From: Paenibacillus_AA sp045062745
Lineage (GTDB): Bacteria > Bacillota > Bacilli > Paenibacillales > NBRC-103111
Direction: 5' to 3'
Assembly: GCF_045062745.1 (NCBI RefSeq)
Contig: NZ_JBJGED010000003.1
Location: forward strand, 310,001 to 374,000
Length of the DNA: 64,000 nt
The notes under the pieces are model-generated. The model saw only the letters and a program-made list of their open reading frames with translations. It did not search any database and had not been told where the DNA came from. Within the stretch, counting starts at the first letter, position 1; the number at the start of each line of letters is the position of its first letter. This document shows positions 7,580 through 17,800 of this stretch, in pieces. A program made the position numbers and the translations under genes.

Positions 7580-9160
7580 TTGAAAAGGCAATTGACCGTA
7601 ATTACATTGACGGCGGCAGTGGCGGGAAGCCTTCTGGCCGGATGTTCATCCAATAGCAATAGCGACGCTCCATCCTCTAGCACACAGCCGTCAGCGGCTG
7701 CTCCGATCAAGCTTTCCTACTGGACGCCGATTACTGCCGATGTTACCCGATCCTTGAAAAATTATGGCGAATCTTTATTTTATCAGGAAATGGAAAAGAA
7801 GATGAATGTAAAAATTGAGTTTCAACATCCGGCTGTCGGCAGCGAGAACGAGCAGTTTAACTTGTTAGTCGCTTCAGGGAATTTGCCCGACATCATTGAA
7901 AGAGATTTTACCACTTATCCCGGAGGCCCTGCGAAAGCGCTTTCCGATAAAGTGCTCATCAAGCTGAATGACATCATCGATAAAAATGCGCCAAACCTGA
8001 AGAAGTACTTAGCCGAACATCCTGAAATCAAGAGAGAGATTAGTACGGATGACGGCACCATTTATGTTTTCCCTGGAATCGGGATCGGCAACAACGCGGT
8101 ATCCGGGGGCATGGTGCTTCGCAAAGATTGGTTGAATGAGCTGAAGCTTGAAGTGCCGGTAACCATCGAGGATTGGACGAATGTGCTAAGACAATTCAAA
8201 GAGAAGAAAAATGCAAAGGCGCCGCTTACCATGAGGCTCGCCGATTTTAATCGCGAAATGTTTAACGGGCCTTACGGGATTGGCTGGGATTTTTATCAAG
8301 AAAATGGAAAAGTAAAATACGGTCCCTACGAAGCGAACTACAAAAATTATTTAACCCAGTTAAACGCCTGGTACAAGGAAGGCCTGCTTGACCCGGATTT
8401 CGCCACTCAAGATGCCAAGTCTCTCGATGCAAAAGCGACAAACGGAAGCTCAGGCGCATTTTTTGCCTTTATCGGCAGCGGGATGGGGAAATATTTGAAC
8501 GCGGCACAAGGCACATATGATCTTGTAGGAGCGCCGTATCCGGTACTACGCAAGGGAGAAGAGCCGCGATTTATCAACAAACCTTTCGATTACCGAGGTG
8601 GAGGTAGCGCAGGGATTACTCCTGCCAATAAATATCCGGCCGAAACCGCCAAGTGGTTGGACTATCACTATTCCAATGAAGGTCATATGTTGAAATCCTT
8701 TGGGGTAGAAGGGGTAACTTACACGATGGTGAACGGGTATCCCAAGTATACGGATTTGATTATGAAAAATCCGGATAAGCTCTCGGTTGGCGAAGCCATG
8801 GCCAAATATTTGCGAGTTTCCACTCCTTCCCCTGGATTCGTCGGCGATGATCGCTACATTGATCAGTATTACCCGCTTCAGAGTCAGAAGGACGCCTCGG
8901 CAATATTCAGCCGTCATCAAAAAAATGCAACCGCCGTCCAGATGCCCCGCGTGACGCCAACCGTTGCAGAAGCGAGCGAGTTGTCCACGATCATGTCCGA
9001 AGTGACTACGTATCAGAGCGAAATGTTCCTGAAGTTCATTATGGGTGTCGAGCCGCTTGCCAATTTCGACAAATATATCGCCCAAATGAAGGCGCTCAAG
9101 ATTGAACGAGCCATCGCGATCCAACAAAATGCACTGGATCAATATAATAAGCGCAAATAG
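7580..9160 (+). CDS. Extracellular solute-binding lipoprotein (LplA/YtcQ type)
   Basis: A 526-residue protein starting at TTG 7580, with GGAGGT about 8 bases upstream. The lipobox SLLAGC makes Cys22 the lipidated residue. A Ser/Asn-rich linker and then a two-lobe periplasmic-binding fold follow (LSYWTPITADV, ASGNLPDIIERDF, GMVLRKDWLNELKLEVP). Length and motifs fit the LplA/YtcQ group that binds oligosaccharides for LplB/LplC permeases. The cognate permeases are the next two genes and an AraC sensor closes the operon. A hairpin after the stop codon (9172-9212) could keep this gene more abundant than the permeases. The ligand is unknown. Confidence 0.92.
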   Translation: MKRQLTVITLTAAVAGSLLAGCSSNSNSDAPSSSTQPSAAAPIKLSYWTPITADVTRSLKNYGESLFYQEMEKKMNVKIEFQHPAVGSENEQFNLLVASGNLPDIIERDFTTYPGGPAKALSDKVLIKLNDIIDKNAPNLKKYLAEHPEIKREISTDDGTIYVFPGIGIGNNAVSGGMVLRKDWLNELKLEVPVTIEDWTNVLRQFKEKKNAKAPLTMRLADFNREMFNGPYGIGWDFYQENGKVKYGPYEANYKNYLTQLNAWYKEGLLDPDFATQDAKSLDAKATNGSSGAFFAFIGSGMGKYLNAAQGTYDLVGAPYPVLRKGEEPRFINKPFDYRGGGSAGITPANKYPAETAKWLDYHYSNEGHMLKSFGVEGVTYTMVNGYPKYTDLIMKNPDKLSVGEAMAKYLRVSTPSPGFVGDDRYIDQYYPLQSQKDASAIFSRHQKNATAVQMPRVTPTVAEASELSTIMSEVTTYQSEMFLKFIMGVEPLANFDKYIAQMKALKIERAIAIQQNALDQYNKRK

Positions 9161-9171
9161 AGAAAGACGGA

Positions 9172-9212
9172 TTCAGGCAGAGCCTGCGGATTGCGGATCT
9201 GCTCTGCCTGAA
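9172..9212 (+). terminator. Intra-operon hairpin, attenuator or RNA-stabilising element
   Basis: A perfect 12-bp stem, TTCAGGCAGAGC/GCTCTGCCTGAA, lies between binding-protein and permease genes. The tail after it is only weakly T-rich, so partial read-through is likely. Confidence 0.6.
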
Positions 9213-9243
9213 CTCCTTTAAGAGACCGATAGGAGCGTGCAGC

Positions 9244-10149
9244 ATGAGAAGCGTACTGCAGGATTATCGCAAGCATAAATATTTATATTTCATGATCTTC
9301 CCCGTTGTTGTTTTCTATGCCTTGTTTCACTATGTGCCCATGTATGGAGCCATCATCGCCTTTAAGGATTACCGAGTTGCGGAAGGATTTCTCGGCAGTC
9401 CCTGGGTAGGCTTTCAGCATTTCACGACTTTTTTTGAGAGCTACTATTTTTGGAGGCTTCTGAAGAATACTTTGCTGCTGAATCTGTATTCGCTTGTATT
9501 CGCCTTCCCGGCACCCATCCTATTTGCCCTCTTAATCAATGAAATAGGAGGACGCTTTTTCAAGAAAGCAGTTCAAACGATTACCTACCTTCCTCATTTC
9601 ATATCGCTGGTTGTCATTTGCGGCATGATCAACCAGTTCGTGGCAAGAGAAGGCGTCATCATGGATATGCTGGTTTGGTTGGGGATGGACCGGACTTCGT
9701 TGCTAGCGCATCCCGAATTTTTCCGCACGATCTATATAGCTTCCGACATCTGGCAAAGTGTGGGGTGGGGCTCCATCATCTATCTGGCTGCGATCACCGG
9801 GATCAATCCCGAATTGTACGAGGCATCCCGGGTCGATGGAGCAGGGAAGTGGAGGCAGACTCTGAATATTACGCTGCCCGGCATTGCGCCGATCATCATC
9901 ATCCTGTTCATCTTGAAAATCGGGCACATGCTGGACGTGGGATTCGAGAAAATCATTCTGCTGTATAATCCCAACACCTATGAAACCGCTGACGTCATTA
10001 GTACTTTCGTCTATCGCAAAGGGCTTGGCAACTCATTCGAATTCAGCTACGCTACAGCCGTAGGATTGTTTCAATCCGCATTGAATTTTTTGCTGCTCCT
10101 CATAGCTAACAAGATTAGTCGAAGACTGGGCGAAAGCAGCTTATGGTGA
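9244..10149 (+). CDS. LplB-family sugar ABC permease
   Basis: A 301-residue membrane protein with about six hydrophobic segments. The opening YLYFMIFPVVVFYALFHYVP and the following MYGAIIAFKDY are hallmarks of LplB permeases. The EAA loop EASRVDGAGKWRQ (about residues 195-207) is the docking site for the ATPase. No ATPase gene is present in this operon or the window, so it presumably uses a shared MsmX-type ATPase. A GATAGGAG-like ribosome site precedes ATG 9244. It pairs with the next gene to form the channel. Confidence 0.94.
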   Translation: MRSVLQDYRKHKYLYFMIFPVVVFYALFHYVPMYGAIIAFKDYRVAEGFLGSPWVGFQHFTTFFESYYFWRLLKNTLLLNLYSLVFAFPAPILFALLINEIGGRFFKKAVQTITYLPHFISLVVICGMINQFVAREGVIMDMLVWLGMDRTSLLAHPEFFRTIYIASDIWQSVGWGSIIYLAAITGINPELYEASRVDGAGKWRQTLNITLPGIAPIIIILFILKIGHMLDVGFEKIILLYNPNTYETADVISTFVYRKGLGNSFEFSYATAVGLFQSALNFLLLLIANKISRRLGESSLW

Positions 10150-10162
10150 GGGGGAGATCCAA

Positions 10163-11056
10163 GTGAAACCAAACACGATACGAAGAGCAAACGGTGAAAA
10201 CGTTTTCCAATGGTTTAACATTTTGTTGATGAGTGCGATGATCGTCGTTACCTTGTATCCCTTCATCTATGTGATCATGTCTTCGCTCAGCGATTCCAGA
10301 CTGCTCCTGTCCCACACCGGCATCTTATTGTGGCCGGAAGGATTTACATGGGGGGCCTACAAGCTTGTCTTCCTGAATCCGAATATCCTTCGAGGCTATG
10401 CGAATACGCTGTTTGTTGTAACCGTCGGCACATCGATCAACTTGTTCTTGACCTGCTTGGGGGCGTATGTGCTGTCCCGCAGAGGGGTTCCATGGACGAA
10501 TAAGCTTATGCTGCTTATTGTGTTTACGATGTTTTTCTCCGGAGGAATGATCCCTTCCTATTTGCTTGTGAACAATTGGCTGCATCTGGGCAATAGTTTG
10601 CTGGCTCTCATCATCCCCGGGGCCATCTCAACATGGAACTTAATCATCCTTCGAACCTCATTTGCTTCCATTCCCGATAGCTTATTCGAATCGGCGAAGA
10701 TCGACGGAGCCCATGATTTCACTATTCTTGCGAGAATCGTTGTCCCGTTATCCCTTCCTGTTCTTGCGGTTATGACCCTGTTCTATGGGGTTCATCACTG
10801 GAATGCCTGGTTCTCTTCCATGCTGTATCTGAGAGATCGCAGCCTGTTCCCTCTGCAGCTCATCCTTCGAGAAATTCTGATCCAGAACAGTACGGAATAC
10901 ATGACTAGCCATTCGTCTGCAGGCGAAATCGAAACGGTCGGAGAAAGCATCAAATACGCAACCATTATGGTGGCCACGCTGCCGATCCTGTTCATTTATC
11001 CTTTTTTGCAAAGATATTTTGTAAAAGGTGTTATGATTGGATCCATCAAGGGATAA
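10163..11056 (+). CDS. LplC/YtcP-family sugar ABC permease
   Basis: A 297-residue protein, the second half of the permease heterodimer. It has TLYPFIYVIMSSLSD near residue 30, FSGGMIPSYLLVNN (about 129-142), and the EAA loop ESAKIDGAHDF (about 175-186). The C-terminus FVKGVMIGSIKG is nearly invariant in the family. It starts at GTG 10163 with GGGGGAG six bases before it. It ends inside the AraC gene, so translation is coupled. Confidence 0.94.
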   Translation: MKPNTIRRANGENVFQWFNILLMSAMIVVTLYPFIYVIMSSLSDSRLLLSHTGILLWPEGFTWGAYKLVFLNPNILRGYANTLFVVTVGTSINLFLTCLGAYVLSRRGVPWTNKLMLLIVFTMFFSGGMIPSYLLVNNWLHLGNSLLALIIPGAISTWNLIILRTSFASIPDSLFESAKIDGAHDFTILARIVVPLSLPVLAVMTLFYGVHHWNAWFSSMLYLRDRSLFPLQLILREILIQNSTEYMTSHSSAGEIETVGESIKYATIMVATLPILFIYPFLQRYFVKGVMIGSIKG

Positions 11057-13409
11057 CAGCGATGAAAAACCATTATGGCGGCGGAGCGTGATTGCATTGT
11101 TTGGTCTGGAAAAAAATAGCGTCATATCACGATGGATTCGGTCGTATGCGATCGTACTATTCATTCCGATTGCGATCATGCTTGTTACTTATTTTCAGAC
11201 CCGGCATGTAATCGAAGAAGAGATCAATCGTGCAAACAAATCGCTTCTGTCGCAGTTCCAGCAAGATATTGACAATCAAATTGAATATGCCTACCGCTTA
11301 AGCGAAGTCATCTCCATTAATTCCAAGGTTCGTCAGCTTATGCGAACACAAGGGACAATCGGTCCGGAAGATCGGATTGCGATGGTGAACGCCTTAGCTG
11401 ATTTCAAGGTATACAACAGCTCTCACCGGTACTCCAATCGCTTTTATTTGTACTTCCACAATAGCAATTTCATCCTGACGGAGTCTTCCTACTATGAGCC
11501 GGAGGTGTTTTATACGACGGTGCAAGCAGGTTCGGGCTTGTCCTACGAGGAATGGAAGCGCTTCCTGGATCAGACGTATCGCGGGCAATTTTTCTCAATG
11601 CAAACCGATCACGGACAGCAAACCGAAGGAATCTCCTTCGTTCAAACGTTGCCTTTTGAAGACCGAAGTGGTCGTCTCGCTACCCTGGTGATCGAATTGA
11701 ATATTCAGAGTTTGCTATCTGCCATGCGAAATGTTCAATCTTACAATCAAGGGCATGTTTACATTCTGAACGGTGCCAATCAATTGCTTGCTGCATCGGA
11801 ACCAACCAAACCGACGTCCGATATGTTTGACGGCATGATTGGTGAAAGAGGGACGATTCAGCGTCATTGGGACGGAGAGGATGTAATCATCTCTTATATC
11901 CAGTCCCGAAGCACAACTTGGAAATACGTATATGTTCTTCCTTCGAAATTATATAGCCAGAAAGCGGAGTATGTTCGCGATCTGACCGTACTAACGCTGG
12001 TTATCGCCATTGCAGTTGGAGTCATCCTTGCGATCCTGCTGGCGAGACACAACTATTATCCGCTGCAGCAGCTTGTGCGGTCTGTCGCGGCCCGCTCCCG
12101 ACTAAACCACGGTGTTACCGTCAATGAGTACGATTTTTTGGAAGAAGCAATTGAGAACACCATGGACATGAACAACCAGATGAACCGGATGATTGAGAAA
12201 CAGAAAACTGTGCTGCGCTCCAATTTGCTTGTTCGCATTCTCAAGGGACGTGTGGGACAGGAATTCCCGGTTCATGAGGCTATGGCGGAGTATGGCATGA
12301 AGCTGCGGTCCGAACATTTCGCCGTGCTGCTTTTCTACTTGGAGGACTTTAGCGGAATCTTTCACAAGGACGAGACGGATGCGGAGAAGAAGCGAGAGTT
12401 GGTTCATCTCATTCTATCCAACATCGTTGAGGAGATGGTCGGACAGAAGTACCAGGGCTGGATGACCGAAATTGATGAAATGCTCGCTTGTATTGTTAAT
12501 CTGGGTCCGGATGTGTCGCCGGAGGAAGCGAAACAAGAGCTAACCTGTATCACGGAAGAAGCTCAGCGGTTCATTGGCGGTCGATTCCATATCTTCTTCA
12601 CGGTTTCGGTGAGCACGGTCCGAAGAACCATTTCCGAATTGCCGACCGCCTACCAAGAAGCTTTAGATGCAATGGAATATAAAATGGTGTTCGGGACCCA
12701 AACCGTCATTTTTTATGATCAGATTCAGAGCTTCAATCGTTCGTATGTTTACTCTCTTGAGAATGAACAGCAATTGATCAATTACGTAAAAGCCGGAGAT
12801 TTCGAGCACGCCAAGGCCATCCTTGATGAGGTCATCGCCCATAATCTGACGGATAAAGGCATGTCGATTGACATGGTGCGGTGTCTCATGTTCGATATCA
12901 TCAGCACGATGATGAAGGCGGCCATTGAAGTGAATCTGGATCAAACGGAGCTGTATATGGACAACATGAAAGCAGTGGAAGAGCTGATGGATGGGGTTAC
13001 GGTTATGGCCATGAAGGATCGGATGATCGTGTTTCTAGGTAAAGTATGCGATCATGTGCACGCCAAGAAGAGAAGCCATAATTTCCGCCTCAAAGAGAAT
13101 GTGCTTGAGTTTATCAATCGCGAATTCCGAGATCATAACCTGAGCGTTACGATGATTTCGGATGAATTCGATATCCATCCTTCTTATTTATCGCGTTACT
13201 TCAAGGAACAGGTCGGGGAATCATTGACGGACTACATCAATAAGCTACGCGTGAATAAAGCGATTGAGCTGTTGAAAGATGACGAAATTCTGATCAAGGA
13301 TATATGTGATCTTGTCGGGATCAGTAGTATCAGTACATTCATTCGACTTTTTAAAAAATATGAAGGTGTGACTCCGAGCGTTTATAGGGAGAGCAGGAAA
13401 AATAGTTAG
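11037..13409 (+). CDS. Membrane-bound AraC-family sensor-regulator
   Basis: About 790 residues. The first transmembrane helix is at about 36-53 and the second at about 318-338. The ~265 residues between them are an extracellular Cache-like sensor. A cytoplasmic linker follows, and the C-terminal ~100 residues carry two helix-turn-helix motifs (SVTMISDEFDIHPSYLSRYF and IKDICDLVGISSISTFIRLF). Such regulators sense the imported sugar, or the loaded binding protein, outside the cell and activate the adjacent transporter genes. The start is uncertain: TTG 11037 (AAAAGGTG upstream, overlapping the permease) or GTG 11088. It is the last gene of the transporter operon. Confidence 0.9.
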   Translation: MDPSRDNSDEKPLWRRSVIALFGLEKNSVISRWIRSYAIVLFIPIAIMLVTYFQTRHVIEEEINRANKSLLSQFQQDIDNQIEYAYRLSEVISINSKVRQLMRTQGTIGPEDRIAMVNALADFKVYNSSHRYSNRFYLYFHNSNFILTESSYYEPEVFYTTVQAGSGLSYEEWKRFLDQTYRGQFFSMQTDHGQQTEGISFVQTLPFEDRSGRLATLVIELNIQSLLSAMRNVQSYNQGHVYILNGANQLLAASEPTKPTSDMFDGMIGERGTIQRHWDGEDVIISYIQSRSTTWKYVYVLPSKLYSQKAEYVRDLTVLTLVIAIAVGVILAILLARHNYYPLQQLVRSVAARSRLNHGVTVNEYDFLEEAIENTMDMNNQMNRMIEKQKTVLRSNLLVRILKGRVGQEFPVHEAMAEYGMKLRSEHFAVLLFYLEDFSGIFHKDETDAEKKRELVHLILSNIVEEMVGQKYQGWMTEIDEMLACIVNLGPDVSPEEAKQELTCITEEAQRFIGGRFHIFFTVSVSTVRRTISELPTAYQEALDAMEYKMVFGTQTVIFYDQIQSFNRSYVYSLENEQQLINYVKAGDFEHAKAILDEVIAHNLTDKGMSIDMVRCLMFDIISTMMKAAIEVNLDQTELYMDNMKAVEELMDGVTVMAMKDRMIVFLGKVCDHVHAKKRSHNFRLKENVLEFINREFRDHNLSVTMISDEFDIHPSYLSRYFKEQVGESLTDYINKLRVNKAIELLKDDEILIKDICDLVGISSISTFIRLFKKYEGVTPSVYRESRKNS

Positions 13410-13530
13410 AAGAGAAGATATGGGATAGAAAGGGGGTGGTCACTCTCTTATATCGCCAATAGCTAGCCGACATTCCCAGTCATGCTTTACGTCCAGCTAG
13501 CACCAATTCTGATGAGAAAGAAGGTCTTTA

Positions 13531-16500
13531 ATGGATAACACACTTCGCCAAGCTGCCTTCAAGCCCATGTTGTTGCTGTTATTCGCCCTTATCGTCGCGC
13601 TTATCGTTTTCCTGCTTCCTTCACAACCAGCACGAGCCTACACGGACCCTAGCAACATGACCGACGCTTCCTTTTTCTCCAAGCTCAATCTTGATTATCC
13701 CGGTCTCGCGACGGTGAAGGCAAACGTTGCCGCTGGCAACTACACGGCCGCCAAGACAAACCTGCTAAGTTATTATCAAAACCGCACCACCCCCGTCTAT
13801 TTCACGGTCGGTACAACGCCTTCCGGAGGTCCGATGGAATCCAGCCCGGATGACCTGGTCAACTACATATTCACGATTCTCGGTGAGACCAAGAACTTCA
13901 GCGGGTCCGGCGGCATCCAGTGGGATGAGACATGGTCGGGCGGTTCCTGGTCGAACGGCTCGTTCAACAACCGAGTGAACGAATTTCTGATGTACAACAT
14001 TCTCGCTCCTGCGTACAATGGGCTCGCTCCCGGCGACCCGAAGCGGATTGCGTACTCCGACACCTGGATGAAATTCGCCTTGGAATTTATTGTGGACAAA
14101 GGCAATACGAACATCGCGTCAGAGGTTTTTCTGGACATGGCGAAGCGGCTGTCCGCGTGGAACATGGCCTATTCGGTGTTCCGGAACAGTCCTTCGATTG
14201 ATTCGAACGGTAATGCGGCTTACCTGAAGCATATCTGGCAAATGGCCGACTACGCGTATACGAACATCGAATCGACAGAAGGTAACAACTGGTACGCCAG
14301 TATCGCCCGCTCGATGTACGTCACCGGCGTCTACTTTCCCGAGTTCAAGGATGCGGAGAGCTGGAGGATGCGCGGCGAAGGCGCGATGAGCAAGTACATT
14401 GGCAAACACATCAAGGGCGACGGCATGAACTCTGAGCCTACGGAGAACTATCATCTATATGCCCTGCAGTTGGCCAATACGATTCAGAAATTCGGGCAGC
14501 TGAACGGCTATTCCAATGTGCTGAAGGACTCCAGAGAGCTGCTCGAGCGCAGCGCCGAATTTACGATGGACGCGCTCCTCCCGAACCTGGAGGAAGGGCC
14601 GATGATCGGGGATTCCTCTTATAAGAACTTCTCCCCCCACTCGGTTCTGAACGATTATTCGACCATTTACGGTCGGTCGGATTTCGAATACGTCGCTACG
14701 GATCGAGCCGGCGGGACCATGCCGGATCATACGTCCGTCGTCTATCCGAACAGCTCCGCGATCATGCGAACGGGCTGGAACGACAACGACAAGTATATGT
14801 ACATCGAGAATGGAGATACGAATTACGGAGGTTCCCACAACCATCCGGATGACCTAAGCCTCGTCATGTACGCATTCGGCAAGCGGCTGATCGCCGACCC
14901 GGGGGTTTATACCTACGATATGCCAAACACGGTGGGGCAGTGGCTGAGGGACACCACGGAAGCCCACAACACGGTCGAGGTGAACAACGCCCCGCAAAGC
15001 CTGGGCGGGAAACGCCAGCTGAACAAATGGATCTCGAACGACGGCTTCGACATCTATGACGGCCAACACGACAGTTACGCGCCGATCCACCACAACCGCA
15101 AAGTGTTTTTCGTCAAGCCGAACTACTGGATCGTTTCGGACGTGATGACGGGCGGCTCGAGTGCCAATACGTACGAGCAATTGTGGCACTTCCTCCCGAA
15201 TACGCTCAGCCTGAACGGGACTTCGAAGGCGGTGACGACGCAGTTCGCCGGGGAGCCTAACGTGAAAATCGTGCCGGCCGATCCTTCTTCCATCACGGCG
15301 GCAGTGCGGAACGGGTATTATTCAGACACTTACAATTCCTATTCGGCAGCCCAATACCTAGCCTACACCAAGTCAGCATCGGACAGCACTTCCTACGACA
15401 CGGTGATTTTTCCCGAGGATACGGGTCAAAATCATAATGTTACGGTGTCGCGCCTCGCGATGTCAGGCGTTAACCCTCACACCGCTACGGCGCTGACGAT
15501 CCACCTCGATGCGGGGAACAACGGGAATGTGGCTGCCTACTATCTCTCGCACGAGACGACGCATCCGACTCGAAGCTTCGGGACATACGGCTATAACGGC
15601 GAGCTGGCCTATATCGAGAAGACGTCAGGCGGCGCGCTTAGCCAGATCGCGATCACTGAGGGCAGCCTGTTGACGGACGGGGCAACGAATCTCCTCTCGG
15701 CTACCGGCAAGGTTCAGAACTTGTCGGTGAAGTACAGCGGCACGACCCTGCAGCTGTCCAGCAGCGATAAGCTCGCGTATACGGTCACGATTTTCGCGCC
15801 CGGGGTGACGTCCGTGACGTTCAATGGGGCCGGCATCGGGTTCACGACGGCGGGGAATTTCATCACCGTAGCGGCGGCCGGGGCGAGCACGGCTTCGACG
15901 GTGTTGACGGATAGCTTCGACACGGATCCGCCGACGAATGATTTGACGGACGAGTTCTATAACTTCGAGAGTGGATCGGCGACCGGCTGGCAGCCGGTTA
16001 ACGGGACATGGAGCGTCGTGACCCAAGGCGCGGGCAAAGTGTACCGCCAGACCGACAATACCGGCGTGAACGCCAAGACGGTCACCACATCTACGTGGAC
16101 GGACGTGCTCGTGGAGGCGGATGTGACGACGGTGTCGACTACGACCGCCACGAACGGGGTCCAACTGATGGCCCGGTACCAGGACGCGCTCAATACGTAC
16201 ACATTCCGCTATTACGTGCAGAGCGGGACCGCATCGTTGCGGATCGAGAAGATAGTGGCCGGCACGACTACGGTGCTCGCGACTACGCCGTTCACAATGA
16301 ATAATGGCACTACGTATAAGCTGAAGGGGACGATCAGCGGCAATACGCTCAAGCTGTACGTCGACGGGACCCTCATCTTGAGTGCGACCGATTCGGCCAT
16401 TAACGGAGGGTATGTCGGACTGAGCACGCATCGACGCGATGCGTACTTCGACAATATCAAGGTAGCGGAGATCATCGGAGACGAACCGCTGACGAATGAG

Positions 16501-17532
16501 CTGCATAACTTCGAGAGCGGTTCGGCGACCGGCTGGCAGCCGATTAACGGGACATGGAGCGTCGTGGCCCAAGGCGCCGGTCAAGTGTACCGCCAAACGG
16601 ACGACGCCAGCGTGAACGCCAAGACGGTTACGACGTCCAAGTGGACGGACGTGCTCGTGGAGGCGGACGTGACGACGGTGTCGTCCACGACCGCCACGAA
16701 CGGAGTCCATCTGATGGCCCGGTACCAGGATGCGCTCAATACGTACACATTCCGCTATTACGTGCTGAGCGGGACCGCATCGTTGCGTATTGAGAAGGTA
16801 TTTGCCGGCACGACTACGGTGCTCGCGACCACGCCGTTCACGATGGCGACCGGAACTACGTACAAGCTGAAGGGCACGATCAGCGGCAATACGCTCAAGC
16901 TGTACGTCGACGGGACCCTCTATTTGACGGCGACCGATAGGGACATTACCGAAGGATTTGTCGGACTGAGCGCGCATCGCCGCGATGTGTACTTCGACAA
17001 TGTCAAGGTGTCGGAGGTTATCGGAGACGATTGGGAAATCAACCGCGGGCCTTGGTCGATCGACAACTCCGAGCTGTATACCGACTCGCTCAGCTTAGGT
17101 CACTCGGAGGTGCGAACGCGGCAGCAGAACGACTTGTACGCCTACAGCGGACAGGCGAAGGTGAAGGTCGTCGCCTGGGGCGCGACGCCGGCCAGCGCCG
17201 GACTTGTCGCCCGCTCGCTCGGCATCAACGACGGTTACCGCTTCCTTCTGTACAACAGCGGTAGCGGCACGAAGCTGCGCATCGAGAAGGTGCTGAGCGG
17301 CCTGCAGGCCATCTCGGCGTCGACCGTGCTTGCGGAGAAGACGTACACGATCTCCACCGGCACGTACTACACGCTGAAGGCCACCGTAGAGGGCGGTGTG
17401 CTGAAGCTGTACGTGAATGGGACGCTCGAGCTGAGCGCCTACGACACGACGCTGCCGCGCGGCGGCTTCGGGTTCCGGGCGACGAACGCTCAGGCGAGTT
17501 TCGACAGCGTGTTGCTGGAGCGGCTCCAATAG
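13531..17532 (+). CDS. Secreted heparinase II/III-like polysaccharide lyase with three C-terminal binding-type modules
   Basis: A 1333-residue protein. The signal peptide ends near residue 36 (QPARA-YT). Residues ~40-380 form the alpha-helical toroid typical of heparinase II/III and alginate lyases. The beta-sandwich lyase domain follows, with SHNHPDDLSLVMYAFGKR (about 433-450), ADPGVYTYD and HNTVEVNN (about 478-485), the family's hallmark histidine motifs. Residues ~806-985 and ~988-1168 are near-identical LamG/concanavalin-like modules (182-residue period), and a third, diverged copy ends the protein. Lyases of this class cleave uronate-containing polysaccharides by beta-elimination; which one (heparin, alginate, oligo-uronide) cannot be told. 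No LPXTG or SLH anchor is seen. It is transcribed ahead of a foldase-like lipoprotein and two further exported proteins. Confidence 0.88.
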   Translation: MDNTLRQAAFKPMLLLLFALIVALIVFLLPSQPARAYTDPSNMTDASFFSKLNLDYPGLATVKANVAAGNYTAAKTNLLSYYQNRTTPVYFTVGTTPSGGPMESSPDDLVNYIFTILGETKNFSGSGGIQWDETWSGGSWSNGSFNNRVNEFLMYNILAPAYNGLAPGDPKRIAYSDTWMKFALEFIVDKGNTNIASEVFLDMAKRLSAWNMAYSVFRNSPSIDSNGNAAYLKHIWQMADYAYTNIESTEGNNWYASIARSMYVTGVYFPEFKDAESWRMRGEGAMSKYIGKHIKGDGMNSEPTENYHLYALQLANTIQKFGQLNGYSNVLKDSRELLERSAEFTMDALLPNLEEGPMIGDSSYKNFSPHSVLNDYSTIYGRSDFEYVATDRAGGTMPDHTSVVYPNSSAIMRTGWNDNDKYMYIENGDTNYGGSHNHPDDLSLVMYAFGKRLIADPGVYTYDMPNTVGQWLRDTTEAHNTVEVNNAPQSLGGKRQLNKWISNDGFDIYDGQHDSYAPIHHNRKVFFVKPNYWIVSDVMTGGSSANTYEQLWHFLPNTLSLNGTSKAVTTQFAGEPNVKIVPADPSSITAAVRNGYYSDTYNSYSAAQYLAYTKSASDSTSYDTVIFPEDTGQNHNVTVSRLAMSGVNPHTATALTIHLDAGNNGNVAAYYLSHETTHPTRSFGTYGYNGELAYIEKTSGGALSQIAITEGSLLTDGATNLLSATGKVQNLSVKYSGTTLQLSSSDKLAYTVTIFAPGVTSVTFNGAGIGFTTAGNFITVAAAGASTASTVLTDSFDTDPPTNDLTDEFYNFESGSATGWQPVNGTWSVVTQGAGKVYRQTDNTGVNAKTVTTSTWTDVLVEADVTTVSTTTATNGVQLMARYQDALNTYTFRYYVQSGTASLRIEKIVAGTTTVLATTPFTMNNGTTYKLKGTISGNTLKLYVDGTLILSATDSAINGGYVGLSTHRRDAYFDNIKVAEIIGDEPLTNELHNFESGSATGWQPINGTWSVVAQGAGQVYRQTDDASVNAKTVTTSKWTDVLVEADVTTVSSTTATNGVHLMARYQDALNTYTFRYYVLSGTASLRIEKVFAGTTTVLATTPFTMATGTTYKLKGTISGNTLKLYVDGTLYLTATDRDITEGFVGLSAHRRDVYFDNVKVSEVIGDDWEINRGPWSIDNSELYTDSLSLGHSEVRTRQQNDLYAYSGQAKVKVVAWGATPASAGLVARSLGINDGYRFLLYNSGSGTKLRIEKVLSGLQAISASTVLAEKTYTISTGTYYTLKATVEGGVLKLYVNGTLELSAYDTTLPRGGFGFRATNAQASFDSVLLERLQ
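15949..17031 (+). repeat. Tandem in-frame repeat, two copies of ~546 bp, inside the lyase gene
   Basis: The unit starting near 15949 recurs 546 bases later with long identical runs of bases, including synonymous positions. It encodes the FESGSATGWQP...GTWSVV module. A third, much diverged copy follows at 17032-17530. The high base identity suggests recent duplication or gene conversion. Confidence 0.9.
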
Positions 17533-17543
17533 AGGATAGCGAG

Positions 17544-17582
17544 AAGGGCTCGGGAACATGATTCATGGTCCCGGGCCTTTTT
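17544..17582 (+). terminator. First terminator after the lyase gene
   Basis: A 12-bp stem (17544-17555 with 17569-17580, one G-T pair) ends in T5, 12 bases after the lyase stop codon. Confidence 0.8.
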
Positions 17583-17598
17583 GATGCTTGATGGCTGT

Positions 17599-17635
17599 GC
17601 CAGTAAGATCAACCCTTGATCTTACTGGCTTTTTT
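17599..17635 (+). terminator. Second terminator, GATCAA-type hairpin
   Basis: A perfect 14-bp stem (17599-17612 with 17616-17629) with CCC loop is followed by T6. A close relative occurs at 30815-30850. The remaining ~165 bases to the next gene hold GGTTCC/GGAACC half-sites but no promoter I can define. Confidence 0.9.
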
Positions 17636-17800
17636 ATATAGTTAAGGAAACTATAGACGGTTCCAAGGATGATTTTGTTCTGTTTGTACGAATGGTCACA
17701 AATACGAGCATTCGGTCACGGAATTATATAGCCGCGGCGGCAACGTGATTGCTAAAATTTTACTGTTGGAACCGGTTACAAAGGAGGAGTTCGTTTATCT

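Noticed and set aside
15625..16977. 450-codon open frame on the minus strand
   Set aside because: Antisense of the lyase gene's repeats. Its arginine- and histidine-rich composition is typical of shadow frames in GC-rich coding DNA, with no ribosome site.
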